From: CAWJNF01 sp963844235
GTDB taxonomy: Bacteria > Actinomycetota > Thermoleophilia > Gaiellales > Gaiellaceae
Assembly: GCA_963844235.1 (NCBI GenBank)
Contig: CAWJNF010000004.1
Span: 186,001 to 250,000 of the forward strand
DNA: 64,000 bases
Reading direction: 5' to 3'
Positions 33,654 through 41,960 of the stretch are shown in pieces (within the stretch, counting starts at the first letter, position 1; each line of letters begins with the position of its first letter). The position numbers were made by a program, and so were the translations under genes. Below the pieces are notes generated by a model, which did not search any database, was not told the DNA's origin, and was given only the letters and a program-made list of their open reading frames with translations.

Positions 33654-34364
33654 TCACGTGTCCATGCTGGCGGCGGTCTTCCGTGCGGTGGCGACGAAGA
33701 GCTCGATCCACCGCTCGCTTTCCTCTCTGTCGAGCTCGGGCAGGAAGAAGGGCAGGTCGACGCTACCGAGTCGCGCGGCCGCCCACCGCATGAGCTTCTC
33801 CTCGGCGCCCGAGGGCGACTCGCGCCGCGGGCCGGCGAGAAGCCCGACGAGCTGGCGGGCCTCCGCGACGACCAGCCGGTCCGCTGTCGCCGCGACACTG
33901 AGGAGGATCGCGGCCCGCCGCGCCGTTCGCTCGGTCAACGGCATCTCGCGGGGCCGTGCCGCTTGCTGAGCCGCGTCGATGGCCGAGACGAGAGCGGCCA
34001 GCCGGTCGCACGTGACGGCGAGCAACCGCGGGAGCTGGCCGCGGCCGCCGCTTGCCTGGCTGAGCAGAGCGATCGACCGTTCGGCGTGCTCGCGACGCTG
34101 GTCGAGGCGGCCCTCGGCGACTGCGCGCGCGAGCAGCGCGGTGGTTCGCATGTGGCCGGCGATGGTGAGGAGGCGCTCCCGGCTGCGCACGGGGCGGCCC
34201 GAGCGATCGAGCACGACGAGGCCGGTGGGAGCCGTTCGCACGACGACGAAGGTCGCTTCGCGGGCGAGGGCCACGACCTCGGCGCTTTCCAGAGCGAGCT
34301 CCGGCAGGCGCAGGCGTACTCGCGCGACCGCTCGGCTGGTGAGCTCGTTCGCCCCCAAGGCCAT
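33654..34364 (-). CDS. Hypothetical helical protein, 236 aa
   Basis: Not recognised. The first 75 residues include beta-rich LREATFVVVRTAP-type sequence and VVLDRSGRPVRSRERLL. The rest is predicted helical and Arg/Ala-rich (HMRTTALLARAVAEGRLDQRREHAERSIALLSQA), with no membrane span and no catalytic motif seen. The start is uncertain: ATG 34362-34364 or GTG 34389-34391. It lies downstream of two small membrane-protein genes on the same strand. Confidence 0.55.
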   Translation of the reverse strand: MALGANELTSRAVARVRLRLPELALESAEVVALAREATFVVVRTAPTGLVVLDRSGRPVRSRERLLTIAGHMRTTALLARAVAEGRLDQRREHAERSIALLSQASGGRGQLPRLLAVTCDRLAALVSAIDAAQQAARPREMPLTERTARRAAILLSVAATADRLVVAEARQLVGLLAGPRRESPSGAEEKLMRWAAARLGSVDLPFFLPELDREESERWIELFVATARKTAASMDT

Positions 34365-34407
34365 GCGCCACCGTACCCGATCGGCGGGCACGAGGCAATG
34401 TGCATAC

Positions 34408-34680
34408 CTAGAAGATGGGTCGTTCCAGGAAGACCGCGATCACCATGCCGAAGAACCAGCCGAGGCTCGCGACAGCCATGCCGATGGCGGCGAACCGGCG
34501 CGTGGACGACGCCATGCCGGCAGCGATCAGGGCGACCACGATTGCCGCCGGGCCGATGCGACCCGGGTAGTAGAAGAGCGCCACGATGCCCCCGAAGATC
34601 GCGATCCCGGCGAGGTAGCGGGCGACGGCCTCGGCCGGCCCCCCCTCGGCGGCGGGGAGCTCGTCGGGCTGGGCGCTCAC
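34408..34680 (-). CDS. Small membrane protein, 90 aa
   Basis: A short polar N-terminus (SAQPDELPAAEGGPAEAV) followed by three hydrophobic segments (YLAGIAIFGGIVALFYY, GPAAIVVALIAAGMA, AAIGMAVASLGWFFGMVIAVF). Not recognised. GTG 34678-34680 overlaps the stop of the preceding 91-aa gene (GTGA), so the two are co-translated and may form one membrane complex. Confidence 0.65.
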   Translation of the reverse strand: MSAQPDELPAAEGGPAEAVARYLAGIAIFGGIVALFYYPGRIGPAAIVVALIAAGMASSTRRFAAIGMAVASLGWFFGMVIAVFLERPIF

Positions 34681-34952
34681 GCGGACTCCCTCGTCCGCGA
34701 GCGCGCGACCGCGGCGGTCTGCGGGCGGCGCGCGGGCGAGCCGTGCGGGCCATGGCGCGGCCTGCGTCCGGACAGCGGCCGGCGCCACCACGAGGAGCCC
34801 GAATCAGGGGCGCCGGAGCCGGTCCCGCCGAGCCCTGTGGCCCCGTCCTCGCCCGGCTGGGGCGGATCCTTGACCGCCCACCACACGATGTAGCAGAGGT
34901 AGACGATCGGGATCTTGAGCAGGACGAGGAAGACGACGGTGAACCAGAGCAC
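34677..34952 (-). CDS. Small N-terminally anchored protein, 91 aa
   Basis: An N-terminal membrane helix (LWFTVVFLVLLKIPIVYLCYIVWWAV, residues 2-27) is followed by a proline/glycine- and then arginine-rich cytoplasmic or external tail. Not recognised. The start is GTG 34950-34952. It is 7 bases from the isochorismatase-family gene stop and overlaps the next small membrane gene, suggesting an operon. Confidence 0.6.
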   Translation of the reverse strand: MLWFTVVFLVLLKIPIVYLCYIVWWAVKDPPQPGEDGATGLGGTGSGAPDSGSSWWRRPLSGRRPRHGPHGSPARRPQTAAVARSRTRESA

Positions 34953-34959
34953 GTCTCGG

Positions 34960-36021
34960 TCAGTTTACCCCCTCACCCGGAGAGGGCAACCTCCGCTCCG
35001 CTGCCCGTTCGAGCCAGTCTTCGATCGACTCGGTCGAGCGCACCAGATGCATGCCGGCCTCCACGAAGCGGGCAAACGCCGCATCGGCTTCCTGCGTGTA
35101 GTCGACGGTACCGGAGACGACGACGGGGGACGTGCAGTCCTCGAGCAGGTACACCCTGGAGGCAAGCGAGGGGTCACGCGAGCGGATGTCCGCGAGCAGG
35201 TCCTCGACCGTCCAGGCGACACAGTGGCTCTTCGCCTGGCCGGCGATCACTACGGCGTCGAAGCCCAGCAGGTCGTCGATCAACGCGTGGTCGCGGACGC
35301 CGACCGAACGCCCATCCGGCCCCTCCGTCACCTCCGGGCCGAGCATCGAGTAGTGCTCGGTGAGCGGGGCGGATCCCTTCACCTCGAAGCGAGCCTGCGC
35401 GCTGCGGGCCGCCGTGTGGAAGAAGATCGCCTCCTCGAGGGCCGGCACGAGCGCGTGGCCGATGCTGCCGAGCATGGCGTGGTAGGGCCAGATCGTGAGC
35501 TCGTACTTGCCGCTCTCGGCCAGGCGACGCACGTAGTGGCGCAGGTACGCCTCTCCGTAGGCCGCGTCGATCCCCAGGCTCGGGGCCGCCTCCGGAGCGA
35601 ACCGCCAGCGGCCGGACTCGACGTCCTCCGCCGAGACGAGCGTGAACGGGGGCGGATGGCGGCCCTCGGCGTCGACGAGGAACGTCGCGTGGAAGATCTG
35701 CGTGGCGCGATGCGTGTCGAGCGTCGCGACCACCTGCGTGATCGCGTCGAGGTTCCGGTACAGGAATGCGCACAGGCGAGTCATGTCGTCGACGGCGCCG
35801 CGCCCGGATCGCCCGGCGACGAAGAGCTCGAAGCCGGGGATGCAGAACGTGTTCTGGCAGTCGACGCAAACGAGGCAGACACGGCGCTCGTCGGCGGCAG
35901 CCGGGCCGATGCCGTTTTGTCCGGCCCACGCCTCGGCCTCGGCCGCTCGCTGCTCGTAGGCCACACGCCAGATCTCCCCGACTCGCCGCGGCTCGAAGTG
36001 GGGCGGAAGCGGGAGGGTCAT
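34960..36021 (-). CDS. Isochorismatase / nicotinamidase family cysteine hydrolase
   Basis: A 353-residue cysteine hydrolase, longer than typical isochorismatases (about 200) by N-terminal and inserted segments. The catalytic Asp is in CLVCVDCQNTF (about 54) and the nucleophile Cys in IAGQAKSHCVAWTVEDL (about 268), preceded by a cis-peptide-type VVIAGQ. The family hydrolyses amides (nicotinamide, N-carbamoyl compounds) or vinyl ethers; the substrate here is unknown. ATG 36019-36021. Confidence 0.8.
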   Translation of the reverse strand: MTLPLPPHFEPRRVGEIWRVAYEQRAAEAEAWAGQNGIGPAAADERRVCLVCVDCQNTFCIPGFELFVAGRSGRGAVDDMTRLCAFLYRNLDAITQVVATLDTHRATQIFHATFLVDAEGRHPPPFTLVSAEDVESGRWRFAPEAAPSLGIDAAYGEAYLRHYVRRLAESGKYELTIWPYHAMLGSIGHALVPALEEAIFFHTAARSAQARFEVKGSAPLTEHYSMLGPEVTEGPDGRSVGVRDHALIDDLLGFDAVVIAGQAKSHCVAWTVEDLLADIRSRDPSLASRVYLLEDCTSPVVVSGTVDYTQEADAAFARFVEAGMHLVRSTESIEDWLERAAERRLPSPGEGVN

Positions 36022-36086
36022 CGGCCCCGAGCGTAGCGCCCCGAGCTGCGTGTACTAGCCAATACAAGGAGCCTGAGGCCGAGCCT

Positions 36087-37437
36087 TCATGGCTCGCCGA
36101 GGATGCGGCCGGCGACGGACTCGGCGGAGTCGGCGGAGAGCCCGAGGTAGGAGCACGGATCCATGATCCGCTCGAGCTCGGCACGGTCGACATGCTCCGA
36201 CACGACCGGATCGTCGGCCAGCTCCTCGAGCAGTGATCGCCCGACCGCGAGCGCGCGCCTGGAAGCGGCGAGGACAGCGGCATGCGCCGGCTCGTGGCCG
36301 ATCGCGCCGGCGAGCGCCATCGTCACCGCCTCGGCCATGATCTGCCCGCCGCTCAGGTCGAGGTTCGCACGCATCCGCTCGTCGTCGACGACGAGGCCTT
36401 CGAGCACCCCGGCGAGCTTGTCCGCGATCCCGCCGGCGAGGATCAGCGCCTGCGGGAGCGCGATCCACTCGACTGCCCACAACCCCATGTCGCGCTCGAA
36501 CGCGTGGGCGCCGGCGTCCGCCAGCGCACCGGTCTGGGCACGCAGCAGACGGGCACTCGCGATCACGTACTCGCACGTCATCGGATTCCGCTTCTGCGGC
36601 ATCGTGGAGGAGCCGACATGCGCGTCGGTCGAAGGCTCGGCCGCCTCCTCCACCTCGGTCGCCTGGAGCCGCACGACCTCGGCGGCAATCCGCTCGGCCG
36701 CGGAGGAAAGCTCGGCAAGCGCCTGGCCGAGATCGCGCAGCCGGTCGCGCGTCGCGTGCCAGTGCACGTCCGCGCGCGCCAGCCCGAGCCGCCGGCAGAA
36801 CGCCTCCTGCACCACGGCCGCCTCGCCGCCGAGCGTCGCCAAGGTGCCCGCGGCGCCCGAGAGCTGCGCCGTCGAGACGGTCTCGCAGGCGCGGTCGAGC
36901 CGCTCGAGCGCACGCGCGAGCTCGTCGGCCCAGGTCGCGGCCTTGAGCCCGAACGTGATCGGGACCGCGTGCTGGCCGTGTGTCCGGCCGGCCATGGGCG
37001 TGCTCGCATGGCGTCGGGCAAGACCGGCCGCGCCGCGCGCCGCCCGCTCGAGGTCCCGGCGGATCGGCCCGAAGCGCAGCCCGCGCGGCGATGACGAGCG
37101 CCGTATCGATGATGTCCTGTGTCGTCGCGCCCCAGTGCACGAAGCCCCCGTGCTCACCGCAGCGCTCGACGAGCGCCCGGATGAGCGGGACGAGCGGGTG
37201 CTTCGAGGCCGCGATGCCGCCCCGAAGCGCAGCAAGGTCGTAGAGCGACGCGTCGGCCTCGCGCGCGATCCGCTCGGCGGCCGCGGCGGGGATGACGCCC
37301 GCCTCGGCCTGCGCCGCCGCGAGCGCGACCTCGACGTCGAGCCAGGCCTGAATGAGTGCACGGGAGTCGAAGAGCGCCCGCAGCTCGGGCGTGCCGTACA
37401 GGTCCCCGAGCACCTCGCAGTCGAGCGTCGTCGGCAT
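36087..37437 (-). pseudogene. Fumarase/aspartase-superfamily lyase split by a frameshift
   Basis: Reading from ATG 37435-37437, the N-terminal third is clear (GTPELRALFDSRALIQAWLDVE, then FVHWGATTQDIIDTALVIAARA). At about 37080 the frame must shift. The other minus frame then carries MAGRTHGQHAVPITFG, the superfamily signature SSTMPQKRNP and a normal C-terminus to the stop at 36087. Removing one C from the CCC at 37080-37082 would restore a continuous protein of about 449 residues. The superfamily includes adenylosuccinate lyase and 3-carboxymuconate cycloisomerase (PcaB); a catabolic PcaB-like role is possible. Either a true mutation or a sequencing indel in a homopolymer. Confidence 0.85.
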
Positions 37438-37536
37438 GCAGCGGACACTATCCCGACTCGCTCCGCGCGGCGCCGAGATCACCCCGCCCTTCCCACGTCG
37501 CGGACTCCCGAAGCAGGCGTCGGGTACGGTGGTGCC

Positions 37537-39804
37537 GTGCAGGCGACCACGGCTATCGGCGTACGGCGACCACGCGAGGACTCGGACGCCAAGGTGCGCG
37601 GGTTGGTTCGCTACGCGGCGGACACGGCCCCCGCGGGCGTCCTTCATGCGCGCCTCGTGCTCGCCCAGGATGCTCACGCTCGCCTACGCTCGATCGGCCG
37701 CGAGGAGGCGCTCTCCGTCCCCGGCGTCGTCGCGGTGCTCACCGCGGCCGACCTGCCGCTGGTCGAGCCCGCCGGGACGCGAGCCGGCGAGCCGCTCGTC
37801 CGAGAGGAGATCCTCTTCGCCGGCCAACCCGTCGCGCTCGTGGTTGCCGAGTCGGAGGCCGCCGCCGAGGACGGAGCCGCGCTCGTCGTGGTCGATACCG
37901 AGCCGCTGCCGGCCGCCGTCGAGCTCGAGGCGGCGATGGAGGCTGGAGCGCCTCGTGCTCGCTTCCAGGCGGAGGCGGAGGACTCCGGGATGGCCAGCTC
38001 CCACGCTGCCGCCGGCGGGACGGCCGAGCACGAGCTCGACGACGAGGACCTCTCCGAGAACGTGGTCTCCCGAACACGGTACCGCCACGAGGATGCCGAG
38101 GCCGCGCTGGCGCAGAGCGACGCCGTCGTCGCCGGCCGTTTCGATACCCAGTGGATCCATCAGGCCTACCTCGAGAGCCAGGCGGCGACCGCGCGACCGG
38201 AGCCGGACGGCACCCTCGTCGTCGAGACGGCGACGCAGGGCGCGTTCGACGTGCGCCGCGACCTGGCAAAGCTGTTCGGGCTGCCCGCCGACGCGGTCCG
38301 GGTCGTGCCCATGCCGCTGGGAGGCTCGTTCGGCGGCAAGCTCGGGCTCGTCGAGCCGCTTGCCGTCGGCGCCGCGCTTGCGCTGCAGCGCCCCGTGCGC
38401 GTGGCGTTCACCCGCAGCGAAGACTTCGTGGCGACGAACCCGGCACCCGGTGGCTTCATCGAGCTGCGCATCGGAGCGAGGAGCAGCGGTGAGCTGACCG
38501 GCCTCGAGGCGCGCATCGCCTTCGAGCGCGGCGCCGTGCACGAATGGGGCGTCGAGGGCGTGGCCGCAGCCCTTATCGGCGGCGTCTACCGCTGGCAGGC
38601 CTACGACGTCCGCGCCTACGGCGTCGAGACGAACCGGGTCGGCTTCGGCGCCTACCGCGCCCCCGGAGCGCCGCCCGCCGCGCTCGCGCTGGAGACGCTC
38701 CTCGACGAGCTCGCCGAGCGCCTGGGGATCGACCCGCTCGACCTCCGCATGTCCAACCTCGCCGCCGAAGGCGATCTCCGGACGGACGGAGAGCCCTGGG
38801 GGATCCTCGGCACGGGCGAGTGCCTCGAGCGCCTGCGCGACCACGAGCTCTGGCAGCGCCGCAAGGAGCTTCCGTCCGGCGAGGGGGTGGGCCTCGCCGC
38901 CGGAGTCTGGTTCGGCGCCTCGGACACGGCCGGCGCAACCTGCCGGCTCGACGACGACGGCGGCGTGACGCTCGTCAGCGCCTTCTCCGACATGACCGGC
39001 GCGAACACGACCTTCGCGACGCTCGTCGCCGAGACGCTCGGGATCCCGGTCGAGAAGGTCCGCATCGTCGCGGCCGACACGTCGGTCGCTCCCCGCGCGC
39101 CGCTCTCGGGCGGGAGCAAGGCGATCGCCTCGGTCGGGCGCGCCGTCCTGCTCGCAGCCGAGGACGCGCGGGGACAGCTGTTCGAGCTCGCGGCGGCCGA
39201 GCTCGAGGCCGACCCGGACGACCTCGAGATCAGCGACGGCAGCGTCTACCCGCGCGGCGCTCCCTCCCAGGCGGTGGAGCTCGAGACGCTCGGCAGCCGC
39301 GTTCTCTCCGGTGACTGCGCGCCTGTCATCGGCACCGGGCGGGCCGCCTACGTCGCACCGTCCCCTTCCGTCACCGTCCACCTCGTCCACGTGCGGGTCG
39401 ATGGCGAGACCGGGCAGGTCGAGGTGCTCGCATGGGCCGCCGCGCAGGACGTCGGTCGGGCGCTCAATCCGGCGCTCTGCGAGGGGCAGCTGCAGGGCGG
39501 CATCGCGCAGGCCATCGGGTGGGCCCTCTACGAGGAGCTCGTCGCCGACGAGGATGGGCACGTCCTGAACGGCGCGTTCACCGACTACCTGATCCCCGGC
39601 ACCGACGACGTGCCGCTGCTCGAGACGTTCCTCGTCGAGGTGCCCGCGCCCGACGGCCCGTTCGGCGCCAAGGGCATCGGCGAGGCGCCCGTCGTCGCCG
39701 GGCCCGCGGCTGTGGCCAACGCGATCGCGGCCGCGACCGGGGTGCGCCTGCGCCGGCTGCCGATGACGCCCGAGCGGGTCTGGTCGGCGCTGCGCCAGGC
39801 GTAG
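37537..39804 (+). CDS. Xanthine dehydrogenase family molybdopterin-binding subunit
   Basis: A 755-residue molybdenum hydroxylase large subunit (CoxL/XdhB-type). Features are the N-terminal hammerhead domain (VRGLVRYAADTAPAGVLHARLV), GGSFGGK near residue 264, GAYRAPGAPPA near 370, and the C-terminal GAKGIGEAP whose Glu (about 715) is the catalytic base. It hydroxylates an aldehyde or N-heterocycle using Mo, [2Fe-2S] and FAD. The FAD and iron-sulfur subunit genes that normally adjoin it are absent here. The start is GTG 37537. The stop TAG 39802-39804 is supplied by a palindromic repeat. Confidence 0.85.
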   Translation: MQATTAIGVRRPREDSDAKVRGLVRYAADTAPAGVLHARLVLAQDAHARLRSIGREEALSVPGVVAVLTAADLPLVEPAGTRAGEPLVREEILFAGQPVALVVAESEAAAEDGAALVVVDTEPLPAAVELEAAMEAGAPRARFQAEAEDSGMASSHAAAGGTAEHELDDEDLSENVVSRTRYRHEDAEAALAQSDAVVAGRFDTQWIHQAYLESQAATARPEPDGTLVVETATQGAFDVRRDLAKLFGLPADAVRVVPMPLGGSFGGKLGLVEPLAVGAALALQRPVRVAFTRSEDFVATNPAPGGFIELRIGARSSGELTGLEARIAFERGAVHEWGVEGVAAALIGGVYRWQAYDVRAYGVETNRVGFGAYRAPGAPPAALALETLLDELAERLGIDPLDLRMSNLAAEGDLRTDGEPWGILGTGECLERLRDHELWQRRKELPSGEGVGLAAGVWFGASDTAGATCRLDDDGGVTLVSAFSDMTGANTTFATLVAETLGIPVEKVRIVAADTSVAPRAPLSGGSKAIASVGRAVLLAAEDARGQLFELAAAELEADPDDLEISDGSVYPRGAPSQAVELETLGSRVLSGDCAPVIGTGRAAYVAPSPSVTVHLVHVRVDGETGQVEVLAWAAAQDVGRALNPALCEGQLQGGIAQAIGWALYEELVADEDGHVLNGAFTDYLIPGTDDVPLLETFLVEVPAPDGPFGAKGIGEAPVVAGPAAVANAIAAATGVRLRRLPMTPERVWSALRQA

Positions 39805-39825
39805 GGGCCGGATCTCATCCGGCCC
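39805..39825. repeat. GGGCCGGAT palindrome, copy 2
   Basis: GGGCCGGAT-ctc-ATCCGGCCC, opposite orientation to copy 1. The GTAG at its left flank contains the stop codon of the molybdenum hydroxylase gene. Confidence 0.8.
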
Positions 39826-39842
39826 GCGACGGCCCTGAGGCC

Positions 39843-39863
39843 GGGCCGCGTGAGCTGCGGCCC
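39843..39863. terminator. GC-rich hairpin between convergent genes
   Basis: GGGCCGC-N7-GCGGCCC, 38 bases after the molybdenum hydroxylase stop and before the convergent aldo/keto reductase 3' end. No T run, so it may act as a weak bidirectional terminator. Confidence 0.4.
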
Positions 39864-39914
39864 CCACGAAGACCCCGCCGCTAGCCCGCGTTGCGCCCGA
39901 CGCGCCTGCCCGTG

Positions 39915-40772
39915 TTACACGAACAGGGGCGACATGCGCCGCGTTTCGGCGAGTTGCGCGAGCTCGCCCTCGGGCGGCCGGGACTCGAATCGCTCCGCCG
40001 CCTCGAGCACCGCCGGCAGCAGGCGCAGATCCCCGGCGCTGTTCAGGAACACGTCCGGCCGTCCAAGCACCCAGTGCACCGCGAGCTCGATGTCCTCCGG
40101 ATGCTCGAGCGGCTCGTACCACGTGACTGCAGTCGGCTCCTTCGAGCCCCACGGCCCGCGACAGACGCCCTTGATCGTCTGGACAGCCACACAGTGTTCG
40201 GCGCATACGGCCAGGAGCGCCTCCGCATCCGCCGCGTAGACGGAGTCCTGCATCTGGACATACGAGTACGGTAGGAGCACCGAGTCGAACGGGAACCGCT
40301 CGAGGCTGCGCCGGTGCATCTCGGCGACAGTCGAGCCGTGTCCGGTCACGCCGATGAAGCGTGCGAGCCCTTCCTCACGGGCCTCGACGGCAGCCTCGAG
40401 CGCGCCCCCCTCACCCATAGCCGTATCCCATTCGGCGGGATGCACCAGACAGTGCAGCTGGATGAGGTCGACCCGATTGACCCCGAGCCGCTCCAGCGAG
40501 CGGCGAATCTCGTCCCTCGCCGCTGTATACGTCCGCTCGCCGGTCTTCGTGGCAAGGAAGAACGCGTCCCGGTGCGTCCGCAGCCATGGAGCGAGGCGGA
40601 GCTCGGAGTCGCCGTAGCTCGCAGCCGTGTCGATGTGGTTCACCCCGTGCTCCAGCAGCACCTCGAGCGCCCCGTCGGCCTCTTCCTGGCTGACATCCGC
40701 CAGCGCGGCAGCGCCGAAGACGACGCACGAGCTCTCATGCCCGGTGGCTCCGAACGGGCGCTTCGCAATCAT
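39915..40772 (-). CDS. Aldo/keto reductase
   Basis: A 285-residue NADPH-dependent AKR with the catalytic tetrad visible: Asp and Tyr in HIDTAASYGDSE (about residues 47-58), Lys in FLATKTGER (about 75) and His in LIQLHCLVHP (about 107). It reduces aldehydes or ketones of sugars or small metabolites. ATG 40770-40772 overlaps the stop of the phytanoyl-CoA dioxygenase remnant (ATGA), so it was once the second gene of that operon. Confidence 0.85.
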   Translation of the reverse strand: MIAKRPFGATGHESSCVVFGAAALADVSQEEADGALEVLLEHGVNHIDTAASYGDSELRLAPWLRTHRDAFFLATKTGERTYTAARDEIRRSLERLGVNRVDLIQLHCLVHPAEWDTAMGEGGALEAAVEAREEGLARFIGVTGHGSTVAEMHRRSLERFPFDSVLLPYSYVQMQDSVYAADAEALLAVCAEHCVAVQTIKGVCRGPWGSKEPTAVTWYEPLEHPEDIELAVHWVLGRPDVFLNSAGDLRLLPAVLEAAERFESRPPEGELAQLAETRRMSPLFV

Positions 40773-41040
40773 GCGTAGCTCACCGCGTCATAGCCGCCGT
40801 GGACGGACGCGACGGCGATACCCCGCCCGAACAACTGGCGGACGAGCGGATCGTCGTGCGCGACGATGTACTCGGGCAGAGGGCGGCGGTAGAACTCGTC
40901 CATGCGCTTGATCCAGTAATTGCCGAAGCAAGGGAAGATAGCGCGGCGTGGCTGGTCGGTGTCGCTGCGCCCGCCGAAGTGCCAGAGCTCCGCGTTGAAG
41001 AGGACCGCGCCGCCCGCGTGAGAGCGACTCGCCGCGCGTC
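40769..41040 (-). pseudogene. Phytanoyl-CoA dioxygenase (PhyH) family, C-terminal fragment
   Basis: The frame from about 41025 reads SHAGGAVLFNAELWHFGGRSD, then QPRRAIFPCFGNYWIKRMDEF. This is the C-terminal part of PhyH-type Fe(II)/2-oxoglutarate oxygenases, with the distal iron His (WHFGG) and the 2-oxoglutarate Arg. The N-terminal 200 or so residues, with the HxD iron motif, are missing. The upstream sequence is the promoter/5' end of the divergent epimerase gene, so the gene was truncated there. It cannot be catalytic as is. Confidence 0.65.
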
Positions 41041-41069
41041 GCCGGCGGGTACGCTCCGTGCTCGTAAGA

Positions 41070-41960
41070 ATGGCGCGACGACACGTTCTGGTCACGGGCG
41101 CGGCCGGGCTCATCGCGAGCCAGGTGTTGCCGGCGCTGCGTGAGCGCTACGAACTGACGCTGCTCGACGTCCGGACGACGGACCGCCACGGGAACCCGGT
41201 CGAAGGAGTGGAGGTCGCCGACCTCGTGGATCGCGACCGAGACGCCTATCGCCGCCACTTTCGCGGCGTCGACGCCGTCGTGCACTTCGGCTTCGTCGCG
41301 AGCAGCGACTCGGACGAATCCGGGCGGCGCTTCCAGGCCGAGCTCGCCAACGTCGCGATGGCCTACAACGTCTACCAGGTCTCGCTCGAGGAAGGCGTGC
41401 GGCGGGTCGTCGTCGCGAGCTCGAATCACGCGGCCGACTACTTCGAGCCGCTCATCCTCGACGGCGAGTGGGACGTCGTGCACCCGTACGACCGGGCGCT
41501 ATCGGACAACTTCTACGGCTGGGCCAAGGAGGCCTACGAGCACCTCGGGTTCGTGTTCGCGGTCGGCAGGCAAGGACGGACAGAGTCGTTCACCGCGGCG
41601 ACGGCGGTCGAGCCCGGCCGGCGGCTCGAAGTGGTGCAGATCCGGATCGGCGGGCCACGCGAAACCGACGTCGCGGACTGCCCGAAGGGAGACCTGCGCT
41701 GCCTGCGCCGGGCGCTCGCCGCCTACATCAGCGACCGTGACCTGCAGCAGCTCTTCGTCAAGAGCATCGAGACGGCCGACATCCGCGACGAGCGCGGCGT
41801 TCCCTTCCAGATCTTCTACGGCATCAGCGCCAACCCGCACGCCTTCTGGAGCATCGCCAACGCCCGCCGGGTCGTCGGCTACGCGCCGGAGGACTCGAGC
41901 GAGCTGCGCTTCGCGGAGCTGATCGCCGACCATCTCGGCGCCGCAGCGGCCGACTCGTGA
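41070..41960 (+). CDS. NAD-dependent epimerase/dehydratase family, uronate-dehydrogenase-like
   Basis: A 296-residue extended SDR with HVLVTGAAGLIASQV (residues 5-19), VVHFGFVASSDSD, VVVASSNHAADYFEP (Ser region) and the YxxxK in FYGWAKEAYE (about 150). The NHAA-type loop and short C-terminus are like uronate dehydrogenase, which oxidises glucuronate or galacturonate to aldaro-lactones. An enolase-superfamily dehydratase is the convergent neighbour, consistent with sugar-acid catabolism. ATG 41070 preferred over GTG 41058. Its TGA directly abuts the convergent gene's stop. Confidence 0.75.
   Translation: MARRHVLVTGAAGLIASQVLPALRERYELTLLDVRTTDRHGNPVEGVEVADLVDRDRDAYRRHFRGVDAVVHFGFVASSDSDESGRRFQAELANVAMAYNVYQVSLEEGVRRVVVASSNHAADYFEPLILDGEWDVVHPYDRALSDNFYGWAKEAYEHLGFVFAVGRQGRTESFTAATAVEPGRRLEVVQIRIGGPRETDVADCPKGDLRCLRRALAAYISDRDLQQLFVKSIETADIRDERGVPFQIFYGISANPHAFWSIANARRVVGYAPEDSSELRFAELIADHLGAAAADS

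Noticed and set aside
37684..40206. Minus-strand open frame of 840 codons
   Set aside because: Antisense to the molybdenum hydroxylase, whose motifs are unmistakable on the plus strand. No domain is visible in the antisense frame.
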